Part shown: positions 36,500 through 45,826 of the stretch, piece after piece | Layout: each line of letters opens with the position of its first letter | How positions within the stretch are numbered: the stretch's first letter is position 1 | Source of the DNA: Sulfobacillus acidophilus DSM 10332 | GTDB lineage: Bacteria > Bacillota > Sulfobacillia > Sulfobacillales > Sulfobacillaceae | DNA length: 64,000 nt | Direction: 5' to 3' | Assembly (NCBI GenBank): GCA_000237975.1 | Contig: CP003179.1 | Span: 558,001 to 622,000 of the forward strand | Notes under the pieces: generated by a model | What the model saw: only the letters and a program-made list of their open reading frames with translations | Database searches by the model: none | Told to the model about the DNA's origin: nothing | Translations under genes and position numbers: made by a program

Positions 36500-37528
36500 A
36501 TGACCATCTTACGTCCCGTGTTAAAGCGAGCTATACCGTGGTTTTTGGTCCGCGATTTTGTGCAAATCGGAGAAGAACCTGGTTATACTTTCGCGGTGAC
36601 AGATGAGGTGTCACGGACGGTTGATTTGTTGGAGATGTTGGACGGGCGGTCGTTAGATGATGTGCTGACGGCAGCGCGCCGCCGATGGAAAGATGCCCAG
36701 GCCGATCGGTGGGTTTTAAACGCATTGGACACATTGCATTCTGCCGGGCTACTCACGGATGCGGCAAGTCGAATTCCTACTCATGACCGCTTGGCGTTGT
36801 TGGCGGACCGCTATAATGCCAATGTAAACTTCTGGGAATTAATGGATCCCAAGGGCCGCGGGTGGGCTATTCAAGAAGTTCTCGACCAGTCCCGTGTCGT
36901 GGTTCTCGGAGTCGGCGGTTTGGGCACTTATGTGAGTTTTGCTCTAGCCGGGGTCGGCATCGGTACGCTGACCCTGGTCGATTTTGATCGGGTGGAGGCC
37001 AGAAACTTAAATCGGCAAATCCTTTATACAGCCGCGGATATAGGCAAACCCAAAGTCGACGTAGCGCAGCAGCGTCTCCAAGACTTCCACCCGTCGATCA
37101 CCATCGGGGCCATTACAACACGAATTAGTGGGGCTAATGACTTATTTGAACCATTACAGGGCGCTACGTGGGTGGTGTGCGTGGCTGACACGCCAAGTAC
37201 CCAAATCCATCAGTGGGTTAATGAAGCAGCGGTGGCGTGTCGGGTCCCCGTTACCTTTGGCGGGGTATTAGGGCGGGTCGGCGTATATTCCACCATCATG
37301 CCGGACCAATCGGGCTGTGTGGCATGTCAGGCGCGCCAAATGACGGATGAACAACAAGCATTATGGGATGTGATGCAGCAGCGCCAATTCCAACGCGTAA
37401 ATGCTGCAATAGCGCCCCATGTCAGTATGTTAGCCGGCATTATTGTTAAAGACGTAATTCGTGGCTTGCTCCATGTGACCCCACATTCTCTCGGGGCCAT
37501 TTGCCATTATGATTTTAATGACCTGATC
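36500..37528 (+). pseudogene. ThiF/E1-like adenylating enzyme, C-terminally truncated (locus 1)
   Basis: About 343 codons from the ATG at 36500 (AGGGGGTGCGAGG upstream). Residues 1-95 look like the winged-helix peptide-recognition domain seen in MccB- and PqqD-type proteins (EVSRTVDLLEMLDGRSLDDV). Next comes the E1 Rossmann core: VVVLGVGGLGTYVS, LVDFDRVEARNLNRQ, GKPKVDVAQ, the catalytic-Asp region VCVADTPST and one zinc pair CVACQ. At 37526-37531 the sequence switches to an inverted IS110 fragment. The second zinc pair expected near the C-terminus is absent, so the enzyme is probably inactive. The frame stays open to 38170 only by chance. Confidence 0.8.
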
Positions 37529-38115
37529 GATCCGGTCCGTGTGACGACCGGCCCCCAGCCCTTTGAGGGCCGGATGAATGACGACCACTTGACGGGCATG
37601 GCGGATCAGGCGATCATAAATCGTGAACGCATTTCCGGTCGCTTCGATCGCCACCGCGGTTTCGGGCGTCAGCCGCGTCGCGACAAATTGGGCCCACTCG
37701 TCGGGCGTGTTGGAAAACCGGAAATGCGTCCCTTTTTGGCCGGGTTGAAAGACATAGCCATGAATATAATTTTTGTGCAGATCGAGTCCCATAAACTGCG
37801 TTATGCGCAGGCCCTCCTCTCCGAATTGTTGGTCGTGGGCGATGTCTGGTATCATTCCGTGCTTGTGGGCAATCACGTATCCGAGTCTCCGGCCATGCCG
37901 GCTCATGGGGGAGGTGCGCTGGGCGGAACGCACTCACACCGCACGCGAGTCCGGGCGACAAACGCCAGCCCATGTAAAAAGTCGAGACGTTCCACCCCGC
38001 GACATCGCACGAATCCACCCACGAGATGCCGAAGCATTCGAGGGAGATCCCGTCGATTCCTGCTCCGCACCCCGGGGCTTGATTCCCATCATACCCACAG
38101 CACCACACAGACATT
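37526..38115 (-). mobile_element. IS110-family element, 5' fragment
   Basis: Encodes the N-terminal DEDD domain of a different IS110 type: FMGLDLHKNYIHGYVFQPGQ, AVAIEATGNAFTIYD, HPALKGLGAGRHTDRID. The reading stops at that Asp, where thiF begins. The upstream end near 38115 is approximate. Confidence 0.7.
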
Positions 38116-38189
38116 ATCCCTAGAGAGAACGCTGGTGTTAAAAAAGAGTAATCCGATTTTTTGCCCCTAGACGACGTGCTATGGATGTG

Positions 38190-39110
38190 TTAGTTGGATG
38201 GGTGAGACCAAAGACTATGGACCCGTGAATTTAAAACTTGATTTGCGCGGGTGTACATGGATGAGAAGTTTCGAAGTTCGGGGATGGCTTGAGCAATGGT
38301 TCTAACTGCGCTTTGGCCTACGCCAACCAAAATTAACGTGCTGAGGATTTTGGCTGGTGAAAGGGGAGAACTTACGGTAAGTATTAACAAAAATAGCGTC
38401 ACAATCGCTACCAGTGGAGCTTGTATAAGGGATGCTACAGCATAGCCTCTAGCGTGAAAGTAAGCAGTATTAATCGTATGCAACAAAGTGTTAGAGAGAT
38501 TTGGTTGTTTAGCACCGCGTGCTTGCTGATAAGCGAGGAGGGCTTTTTGATTAGCGTCTGTTAATCGGATTAGTGGGCGGCTGACAGTGGCCCAAACAAG
38601 GAATAGTGCGCTTCCAGCACCCAGTAGAGGAAGCAGAATTTCAGGGGCTATCAGACCGATTGCGACTACCGCAACGATTAATGCTGGAACTTGTTGCGCT
38701 ATATTTTCTACAGTTATTAGAAGGTGATTCGATGCTGGCCTCAACGACACAAAGACCGTGTCGTATTCTTCCGAGGAACGTAACCGGGGGACTGTTTGTA
38801 ACTGAATGGTTTTTATAATGCGGGCCCGTATCCACAGCTTGAGGGAGGCAAGAAGCTGAGTCGCAACCAAAAGGGCGCATATTATTTGGATAGCATGAAT
38901 TTTTTGGATTCGTGTACCATGAGCTAGATAGGAATATAAGTTCCCCAAGGCAAGCACATTTAAGTCCAAAACGATACCCAGTGCCATTGCGGTCGAGATG
39001 AGGATCAGTAGAATTCCAGTAAATGCCTCTAAAAGGGATCGTAGAAACGTGAATGCTGCTGTATATTGGGAGAGACGTCGAGAAATCGTGTCGATCATTG
39101 CTACTCTCAC
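38190..39110 (-). CDS. six-helix membrane protein like an ABC-exporter transmembrane domain
   Basis: 306 residues with about six hydrophobic segments in the spacing of a type-I ABC exporter, but no nucleotide-binding domain. The GTG at 39110 follows AAGGAG eight bases upstream. It diverges from the ABC gene set at 39247-41526 and may work with its ATPase. Codon use is AT-rich, unlike the flanks. I do not recognise a specific family. Confidence 0.55.
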   Translation of the reverse strand: MRVAMIDTISRRLSQYTAAFTFLRSLLEAFTGILLILISTAMALGIVLDLNVLALGNLYSYLAHGTRIQKIHAIQIICALLVATQLLASLKLWIRARIIKTIQLQTVPRLRSSEEYDTVFVSLRPASNHLLITVENIAQQVPALIVAVVAIGLIAPEILLPLLGAGSALFLVWATVSRPLIRLTDANQKALLAYQQARGAKQPNLSNTLLHTINTAYFHARGYAVASLIQAPLVAIVTLFLLILTVSSPLSPAKILSTLILVGVGQSAVRTIAQAIPELRNFSSMYTRANQVLNSRVHSLWSHPSN

Positions 39111-39181
39111 GAATGCACTCCTTATTTCAAAACACCTTAATTAAATAACTATATGCAAATATAGTGGCATGCGAAAAAATG

Positions 39182-39210
39182 AGATTGGCCAGTTGCTGAC
39201 TGGCCAATCT
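39182..39210. repeat. 12-bp-arm inverted repeat between divergent transport genes
   Basis: Arms AGATTGGCCAGT and complement around TGCTG. It lies in the 136-bp spacer with AT-rich DNA on the minus-strand side; it could be a shared operator or a leader hairpin for the gene at 39247. Confidence 0.65.
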
Positions 39211-39246
39211 TGCGTTTCATCTTAAACAATTATAGGAGGTGCGAGA

Positions 39247-39411
39247 GTGCAATTATTGGCTAAAATAGTGCTAGTTATAGGCATGGTGATTTTTATTATA
39301 GGTCGTTTCATGGGACATCGCGAGTCAACGGTTCAAATGGCTGGGGTCGTCATAATTTTTGTAGGTGCTGGCCTCGCAATGTATAGCGTACGGAAGGGGC
39401 GTGGTGGATAA
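39247..39411 (+). CDS. 54-residue two-helix membrane protein
   Basis: The GTG at 39247 directly follows ATAGGAGGTGCGAGA, an excellent ribosome site. The product has hydrophobic segments at about residues 4-17 (KIVLVIGMVIFIIG) and 29-45 (VVIIFVGAGLAMYS) and a basic tail RKGRGG. It is one base from the ABC ATPase gene. Small proteins of this kind often act as immunity or transporter-accessory proteins. Confidence 0.65.
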   Translation: MQLLAKIVLVIGMVIFIIGRFMGHRESTVQMAGVVIIFVGAGLAMYSVRKGRGG

Positions 39412-39412
39412 G

Positions 39413-40108
39413 GTGAGTAAGAATGGTGATGATGTAGCTTTCCGCTGCGAAAACCTTGCCTTATCGTTTGGATCGACGGTGGTATGGAAAGACGTTAATG
39501 TGACTATTTCGTTAGGTTGTGTTATCGGACTAATTGGACTTAATGGCAGCGGGAAGACATCGTTTCTCCGGACACTTTCGGGGTTACTGGCTCCTACGGG
39601 CGGAATGGTTACTGGTGTAGGATACGCTGCGAAGCCGTCGATCCATCATTGCGTGTTACTGGAGGAAACCAATCTTTTCTATCCTCAGCTTACATGTCAA
39701 GAAATGGTTGAGTTTTATGCGGGAGTGGCAGGTGCAAGGAGCGCGCAAATGGAGTCTTTGGTGCAGGAACTAGGGTTATTGCCCGTTATACATCATCGTG
39801 TGCAGGCGTTGTCTCAAGGGTATCGTACTCGTCTCGCACTAGCATTTCCCTTGATGTCGCCAGCTCGAGTTTTACTACTTGATGAGATCTTTAACGGCCT
39901 AGATGTAGTCGCGATCGAGTTGATCAAGAATGTCTTCCAAAGGGAAGCCATGAATGGACGAACCATCATCGTATCTAGTCACCAACTCGAGGTGCTTGAT
40001 AAGATGGCCGATACGTTTCTAGTTATTCACAATCAAACGATTGATGCCATTGCACCGACCGATATAAGAGGAAAATACGGCAGCTTACAAGCACTGCTTA
40101 CGCAATAA
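39413..40108 (+). CDS. ABC transporter ATP-binding protein
   Basis: 231 residues. Walker A LIGLNGSGKTSF, signature ALSQGYRTRLAL, Walker B ARVLLLDEIFNGLD, switch His in IVSSHQLEVL. The Q-loop region is LLEETNLFYP. The GTG at 39413 is one base after the previous stop with AAGGGGC upstream. It resembles CcmA/NatA-like subunits that pair with large multi-helix permeases such as the next gene. Near a peptide-making locus, a self-protection or export role is likely. Confidence 0.88.
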   Translation: MSKNGDDVAFRCENLALSFGSTVVWKDVNVTISLGCVIGLIGLNGSGKTSFLRTLSGLLAPTGGMVTGVGYAAKPSIHHCVLLEETNLFYPQLTCQEMVEFYAGVAGARSAQMESLVQELGLLPVIHHRVQALSQGYRTRLALAFPLMSPARVLLLDEIFNGLDVVAIELIKNVFQREAMNGRTIIVSSHQLEVLDKMADTFLVIHNQTIDAIAPTDIRGKYGSLQALLTQ

Positions 40109-40131
40109 AGGTTTAACAGAGGACTGGAGAG

Positions 40132-41526
40132 ATGAGGACAGGTATTCTTATTTTTTATCATGAACTCAAAACTTACGGGATTGTAAGTCGGATGGAGCGA
40201 CTTGTTGCTATTGCCATCATTTTGGGAGTGGGTTTGACGCTTGGCTGGTTGGGTACTTTGCTTCGTAATGAGGTCGTAATTTCACGTCAGTTATTGGAGC
40301 ACCTAGTTGGACCAGGTCTTATGGTTCTTCCGATCACTGTTGGCGCGTATGGAGCATTAGGCATTTTACAGTATGTTAGCAATGAACGCCCTATTTACGA
40401 CTGGGCGGTGCGAGTAGGATTGCCGCGCCATACAGTCGGATGGGCTTTGGCGCCGTTGGTTTGGCTCTTGGGTGTGTTTGTAACCGAGTTATTTGGTGCA
40501 GCACTTGTTGCGATAGGTTTTCCTATAATATTTGCCTATACATGGGCATTAGATGGCTCCTTGTTGGGGCTATTTCTGGCGGTTTGTGCCGGTGTAGCGA
40601 TTTCTCATGTAGAGACTAATAGCATTCGCTTAGTGTTCCGAATTGTTATGTTGGTTGTCCTCGGTTTGGGGATTCGGACGGCGATTCCGTTCCGTTGGGG
40701 TTACCGTTTTGGGACTGTTTTTGCTGTTGTGATCTTAGTCATTCTGTTGATTGGACAGAAAATTATAATTAGTTGTATTAGTTATTCGTCAAGAACCGTT
40801 AAACGCGTCTCTCCAACCACTGTGAGGGCGACTCTTAAATGGACAGTGTTGAGTGGATATCGTAAGGCGGTAATTTTATTCTACCGAAATCGAGAACTGA
40901 ATTTAGCGACAATTCCAGGGGTTGGTACCTTAGCGGCTTTGCTTATCCTTTTGAGTAAGGCTCCCCATATTTCGGTACTTACTAGCGCGATTCCGTACGT
41001 GCTGTTCTCCATTACCACGAGCCACAACGTAACGAAAAAGTTTTGGCATATGGAGTTACCTCTATTTTCAGCGTGGAGATGGACGTCCTTTCCGATGCGC
41101 CAAGTGATGGGAGCTCTCCTCGTTGTTTGGGCGTACGTTTACCTCGCTATGTCTACAGTATTTGTTATATTGCGGCTTATCTTGCCGCCGCTGGGCCAAC
41201 TCGTGCATGTTGCACAAATACTATCTTTAGGCGTAACTGCTACGGGTATGGGCCTGGCGACTGGCGCCTTAGCCTTTGGGTTGGGGCTTCGCCGTAAATC
41301 GGGTGATACCGTTTTTACCGATTCAATTGGTAGTCCCGCGTTCCAGTTACCATTATTGGTGGCGATACTTCTTACTGTGGGCAACTCGACTTTAGGCTTA
41401 GAACTGGGGGTACCGATATTTATTGCTATCGGTAATGGTGTCGTGGCGTTGGTTGGCATAGTGATAGCGCGAAGTATTATTCAGCAAAAATTGCATCGAA
41501 TGATATATTTTAATGAAATGTCTTAA
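40132..41526 (+). CDS. multi-spanning membrane protein, probable ABC permease
   Basis: 464 residues with about twelve hydrophobic segments, 24 bases after the ATPase gene, with GGACTGGAGAG before the ATG. No ATPase or MFS motif. Size and position fit the membrane half of an ABC-2-like transporter. AT-rich composition is shared with 38190-40108, marking an island of foreign origin. Confidence 0.65.
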   Translation: MRTGILIFYHELKTYGIVSRMERLVAIAIILGVGLTLGWLGTLLRNEVVISRQLLEHLVGPGLMVLPITVGAYGALGILQYVSNERPIYDWAVRVGLPRHTVGWALAPLVWLLGVFVTELFGAALVAIGFPIIFAYTWALDGSLLGLFLAVCAGVAISHVETNSIRLVFRIVMLVVLGLGIRTAIPFRWGYRFGTVFAVVILVILLIGQKIIISCISYSSRTVKRVSPTTVRATLKWTVLSGYRKAVILFYRNRELNLATIPGVGTLAALLILLSKAPHISVLTSAIPYVLFSITTSHNVTKKFWHMELPLFSAWRWTSFPMRQVMGALLVVWAYVYLAMSTVFVILRLILPPLGQLVHVAQILSLGVTATGMGLATGALAFGLGLRRKSGDTVFTDSIGSPAFQLPLLVAILLTVGNSTLGLELGVPIFIAIGNGVVALVGIVIARSIIQQKLHRMIYFNEMS

Positions 41527-41811
41527 AAATAGCGCTAGATTCTGAACAGCTCTGCGGTTGACTAGCTATGTTATTAAATTGTGTAATATTCGACATGTAG
41601 CAAAGCGTTAGACCTTAGTGAACTTGCATGGCGGAATGCATTTGTTGACATCCCAGTTCTGTTTCGGTTGACGATTTTCGTTGGATGGTTCAGAACATGG
41701 GGCCTTTATTGGGTTAATAATCATTACTAACACGCGTTGCAACTGATAGTAAAAAATTGGATTTACTTGTTGCTGTTAGGGTAGACTTAGGGTGAACTTT
41801 TCAATTCCAAC

Positions 41812-42456
41812 ATGGAAAACGGGTATCTCCTCATTGCAAGTTGGGGAGCTGTTACGGCGGTGTTCTCCTTGATGGTTCTGACAGGACATCATACGAGTGT
41901 GCCTATTGTCATTCGCATACTGCTTGATATCATCCCCGCTGGACTGATATTCTGGGTTGGCCGTGTTGCGAAACAGCAAGGCGCCAAGACATACGGGGTC
42001 GGGGCCGTTTCGATTCAAGTCGCCCGAGTCGTCTCGAACGTTCGTGTGTCCTTGCATTCGATCCGTGAGGGGGTATATCAATGGGTTGTCTATCGGACGT
42101 GCTGCGGCAACGGTTATCGAATGCCGGGATCTGTAGGAATAGTTAGGAATGCTATATTAAATTATTATCGTAAGCGAGGAGAGCGGGAAGACCTGGCTGC
42201 CGGGTCGATTTGGCGCAAATTCCCGCGTTGGTATATGACGGACCGGGTCTACCACCGGTTGCGCGATAACGATTTGCTGCTTGACCTGTTAGTGGACGCG
42301 GACTACGCGGCGATTGATCTGAGCCAATGGGTGCGGCAGACACGGCCAGACCTGCCCTCCGCAGACACTCTGGTGGCGGAGGTAGTGGCTCAAGTGGAGG
42401 CCTGGATGGAGCAGCGGCGGCAGTGGCTCGCGCGGGCGGGCTGGGCTTCGGTCTGA
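41812..42456 (+). CDS. hypothetical protein, possibly chimeric
   Basis: 214 residues. The first 55 contain two hydrophobic segments; the last 100 are hydrophilic with a helical, Trp/Glu-rich end (VAEVVAQVEAWMEQRRQWLA). Base composition changes from AT-rich to GC-rich near 42170, so two unrelated pieces may have been joined at the island's edge. The C-terminal part ends 13 bases before the methyltransferase gene and may belong with it. Confidence 0.4.
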   Translation: MENGYLLIASWGAVTAVFSLMVLTGHHTSVPIVIRILLDIIPAGLIFWVGRVAKQQGAKTYGVGAVSIQVARVVSNVRVSLHSIREGVYQWVVYRTCCGNGYRMPGSVGIVRNAILNYYRKRGEREDLAAGSIWRKFPRWYMTDRVYHRLRDNDLLLDLLVDADYAAIDLSQWVRQTRPDLPSADTLVAEVVAQVEAWMEQRRQWLARAGWASV

Positions 42457-42469
42457 AGGGGGATAGGGC

Positions 42470-43036
42470 ATGAACGTCGACGCGTTTGTGAACATTCTGC
42501 TCATCCTTTGGGGGATCTTTGAAATTGTTAACGTCCGCCGCCACCGTCCCCCGGATGGCGCCGTGGTGGACCGTCACAGTTTTGCCGGGATGTGGATTGC
42601 GATTGCCGTGGCCTTTACGCTGGCGAACCTCGTGCGGGCGTGGTGCCAAGCCCATCACGCGATCTTATGGCCCGCGAGCCTTCAAGTGCTGGGCTTGGGA
42701 CTGATGGGGGCCGGGATCGGGTTGCGGGTGTACGCTATCCGGATGCTCGGGTCCCGGTTCACTCCTCGGGTGACCGTGCAACCGGGCCAGACGCTGGTCA
42801 CGACGGGACCCTACCGCTGGGTACGCCATCCAACGTATACGGGACTCTGGCTGGCCTTAATCGGGGTGGGTGTGACGACCCGCTGCGGATGGGCGGTGCT
42901 GGTCTTGACGGGGATTCCGTTCATGGGTCTTTGGTACCGCATGCGCGTCGAGGAACAGGTGCTGACCGCCTTTTTCGGCGACGCCTACCGGGACTATGTG
43001 CAGCGGACCTGGCGATTGATCCCGTTCATCTATTAG
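42470..43036 (+). CDS. ICMT/PEMT-type membrane methyltransferase
   Basis: 188 residues, four to five helices, with the isoprenylcysteine-methyltransferase-like C-terminus: TTGPYRWVRHPTYTGLWLAL binds SAM through the RHP element, and RVEEQVLTAFFGDAYRDYV is the second conserved block. Bacterial members methylate diverse lipophilic substrates; the substrate is unknown here. GAAGGGGGATAGGGC precedes the ATG. It lies 4.4 kb before a mini-peptide ending in Cys-Cys, a coincidence worth noting but not evidence of a link. Confidence 0.8.
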   Translation: MNVDAFVNILLILWGIFEIVNVRRHRPPDGAVVDRHSFAGMWIAIAVAFTLANLVRAWCQAHHAILWPASLQVLGLGLMGAGIGLRVYAIRMLGSRFTPRVTVQPGQTLVTTGPYRWVRHPTYTGLWLALIGVGVTTRCGWAVLVLTGIPFMGLWYRMRVEEQVLTAFFGDAYRDYVQRTWRLIPFIY

Positions 43037-43157
43037 TCCAGGGATTTCCCCGGTTGGGGTGTCCACCGGCATCGCGACCGGTCAGGGGTTTCGTCGTTCT
43101 ATGCTGAGGCTAATCCAGGTGTCATTGGGCCCATAACCCGGACTGCACCGCCGACCG

Positions 43158-43622
43158 TCATTGGGCAATCCCTGTCGTGGAAGGGTTGTGCGGAAACAGG
43201 TGGGTGCGTGAGCCGGGATCCGACTCCAGCCAGTGGCCGCTTGCGTCCAGCCGGAACGAGACGGGGCCGTGTACCGTATCGATGGTGGCCGACCGTAATA
43301 CGTGAATCAGACGCTCGGCCTGAGCCCATTCCAGCGTGCCGCATCGCGGGGGATCGCCTATCCAAGGAGTTCGTCCTGCGGGTAGGCGTTGAGGGAGGGC
43401 CAGATGCGTGAAATCGGTGGTCGCCGTCATCGGAACGCCATGGTAGGCCGCCACGACCGCCCAGCGGACGAACCTTCCGTCCTCGGCCCGGGCGGGGTGA
43501 AAGAGTCGGCCATAGGCGGGAAACCGGCTGGGCGCAATGGACACGAGCCGGCGATTCCCAAAGTGTGTCAAACGCTCGGTCATCCATTGCACTTCGACGG
43601 CATCAAAGGACCAGTCCACCAT
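43158..43622 (-). CDS. hypothetical protein
   Basis: 154 residues from the ATG at 43622, well placed after AAAGGAGAC. Soluble, Arg/Trp/His-rich, no known domain. It faces the methyltransferase gene. Confidence 0.5.
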   Translation of the reverse strand: MVDWSFDAVEVQWMTERLTHFGNRRLVSIAPSRFPAYGRLFHPARAEDGRFVRWAVVAAYHGVPMTATTDFTHLALPQRLPAGRTPWIGDPPRCGTLEWAQAERLIHVLRSATIDTVHGPVSFRLDASGHWLESDPGSRTHLFPHNPSTTGIAQ

Positions 43623-43831
43623 GTTTTTGTCTCCTTTTTCGATCAAATGTGATCCTGATTGTGTACGTTACACGATTCTCTAAGGGCCTCATGGCCCGAG
43701 GCCTGGCACGGCTGGACCGTCGGGTCGTCCATTGAGCGCGAGTCGTTTCCGCCTCATGGGACGGCAATAGGCTTGTCGAGCATTGCCTCGATAGGAAGTC
43801 CGCTCGTGCTCCCTGTTAACTGACGGTAAAA

Positions 43832-44219
43832 CTAGCAAGACGCCCCGACGAGGCCGACCGTCCACACGGCGATTACCGCCCCGGTGATGAACCCCACCCA
43901 CGATGTGAAGAGGGCGATATTGGCGAAAAGCAGAACCAGCCTCGTCAGCACGCCAGTTTGCCCGACGCCTTGATGCGTTCGGCACCAGACGGTTTCGCTG
44001 GATAACGTCCAGATCGTGCGGCGGATGCCGATCCACCAATTCGGCTGGACGTGCGGTAACACGTGGTGAGGAAGACCACCCAGCAAACCGGCCGGTGCGC
44101 CGACCAGGCGCGTGGCCATTCCAAGGCACGAGGTGGAAGGCTTCCAAGAGAATAAACGCTTGAATTACCGCCAGGAACCCGATGATGAGGCCCCCGACAA
44201 AGCGATAGGTGGGGGCCAT
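43832..44219 (-). pseudogene. SdpI-family membrane protein, frameshifted
   Basis: The first piece (MAPTYRFVGGLIIGFLAVIQ) and, after a shift near 44120, the second piece with the SdpI pattern NWWIGIRRTIWTLSSETVW followed by CRTHQGVGQTG and two helices. SdpI gives immunity to the SdpC cannibalism toxin in Bacillus, and relatives are common near bacteriocin genes. Broken here, but informative about the neighbourhood. Confidence 0.65.
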
Positions 44220-44686
44220 GCTCGGATATGCCGACCGTCGGTGAAGCTCATTTTCGGGAGGCGCTGGCAGCGACTGACGATCTCGGCGATCGACATCAAA
44301 GACATGGACCAATTACGACCGGAACTCGGGTTAGAGGTGGAGACAGAGCAAACCGGTGAAACATCATCGGACGTTGCGTGAGGAGGGGCTCAGGATGCTT
44401 TTACAGCACCATACAGGATATTATCATGCCGGATGCTTTTCTTATCCAATTAACTTATGATGATTCCTTACACCATCTAAATTAGGCGGTTACATAAAGT
44501 GCATATCCGACTCCCGATCCATTGGGTGCTTCCTAAAACGGCAGACGCGAACGACCGTCTTTTTCTCCAGGCCCACCATAGTAACCGTCTGACGCCCCCT
44601 TTTGTCATGGAGGGCTCAATGGTGTCGATGGTCTACATGCGACCATTATCACCATGATGCTCTTCGAACAATTTTTTAGAAGTATT
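44220..44686. other. no supported gene
   Basis: Spacer between the SdpI remnant and the LuxR-type gene. AT-rich from about 44400; the short plus-strand frame at 44112-44381 is mostly antisense to the SdpI remnant. Confidence 0.45.
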
Positions 44687-45490
44687 TTAAGGTAATTCGC
44701 GCCGTCCTGAGACCCTCAACTTCCGGTAAATATTGCGAACATGCGTTTTTACTGTGGTATATTCAATTTGGCATGATGTTGCAATATCCATGAGGGAGTA
44801 GTTTGCTTTTAGAAGATTATAAATTTCCTGTTCGCGCTGGGTTAATTCCGTTATCGACGATATGGTGTCTAGATTTCCTGTCTCGTCAATGGAGGGAGAA
44901 ACCGTTGGGGTTTGATTCGAACTGTCATTATGCGGGCGTACTTGCCTGATTGGGACATACCTCGTGGCGAATCTGCGTTTGACTTTGATGGATCCCTGAA
45001 TAGGGAGCCATGTAACCAGCGCATTTAAACCCATCCAGAAAACGAGAGCTTGGGTTGTGAATGCCATGTGAGTTACGGTATGTTGATAAAACCACAGGTA
45101 GAGGAGTAACAATTCGCTCAATCCTAATCCTAAAAATCCTCCGAGTACATCCCAATATAGCAATCCTTCGAATGATAGTGCTGGCAATAATGCCGGCGCA
45201 TCAGTTTGGGTCGTGGTGGAAAACTGCAGTAACATCACGCCCCAAGCCAAGGCGTCCAAAACCAAAGCCATACCCAAGACGATCTGAAAATATCGCCATT
45301 TTTTGGTTGTTCGGCCTACACCGACTAAAATTCCGGTATACAGTGCCACAAACCCCGCTGTTAACAAGACACCATGAACATGGGGCGGGGGAAATGCCAT
45401 CATGATCCAAAGAACGAATAATAAAACAACCCCACGGTATATGTTCACCCAATAAAAATGCTGGCGCTGTTGGCGTAAAGCCATTGTCAT
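44687..45490 (-). CDS. membrane-embedded LuxR-type regulator
   Basis: 267 residues from the ATG at 45490 (GAGGAGGG upstream). Five to six transmembrane helices (from VNIYRGVVLLFVLWIMMAF on) fill residues 10-170. A GerE/LuxR helix-turn-helix ends the protein: ELTQREQEIYNLLKANYSL, MDIATSCQIEYTTVKTHVRN, IYRKLRVSGRREL. There is no receiver domain. The integral membrane part probably senses a lipophilic or envelope signal. It is divergent from the ACP-KAS-ThiF operon 336 bp away and is its likely controller. Confidence 0.85.
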   Translation of the reverse strand: MTMALRQQRQHFYWVNIYRGVVLLFVLWIMMAFPPPHVHGVLLTAGFVALYTGILVGVGRTTKKWRYFQIVLGMALVLDALAWGVMLLQFSTTTQTDAPALLPALSFEGLLYWDVLGGFLGLGLSELLLLYLWFYQHTVTHMAFTTQALVFWMGLNALVTWLPIQGSIKVKRRFATRYVPIRQVRPHNDSSNQTPTVSPSIDETGNLDTISSITELTQREQEIYNLLKANYSLMDIATSCQIEYTTVKTHVRNIYRKLRVSGRRELP

Positions 45491-45767
45491 GTATGTCCCT
45501 CCTCGAATTAATCGGCGATGTCTAACGCCGACTCTGGCGGTTCTAGGCTTAGTTCGGGGCGACAAGGGGTTGCTGCGTAAAATTCGGAGTGCCACCGGAA
45601 AATACACAGGCAATGACAGGCCTATCGTGTTATTCTTCATGGATACTCCCAAATCCTGCTAATCTGCGACGAATACCGAGGATTAGTGCCGGAGGATATC
45701 GGGAGTACTTCCGACTCAGAACACATCCACAATGGTGTAGTCCTTTCAGTTACTTCAAAAATCATCC

Positions 45768-45796
45768 TTCTTGTCCTGGTGGTGGAGCCCTATAAT
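45768..45796 (+). promoter_or_regulatory. sigma-A-type promoter of the mini-peptide biosynthetic operon
   Basis: TTCTTG, 17-base spacer, TATAAT. The -10 matches consensus fully, the -35 partly, which suits activation by the neighbouring regulator. It lies 30 bases before the ACP start codon. Confidence 0.65.
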
Positions 45797-45826
45797 CAGG
45801 GCGAATTTCGTACGGAGGTAGCGATT

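Noticed and set aside
36410-38170. A single 586-codon reading frame as a giant ThiF fusion protein
   Set aside because: From about 37530 the frame reads antisense through an IS110 transposase fragment; a new domain is not supported. The start at 36410 also overlaps the mini-gene, while the ATG at 36500 has the ribosome site.
43099-43587. Alternative minus-strand frame over the gene at 43158-43622
   Set aside because: It lacks a ribosome site, whereas the ATG at 43622 in the other frame has AAAGGAGAC and better protein-like composition.
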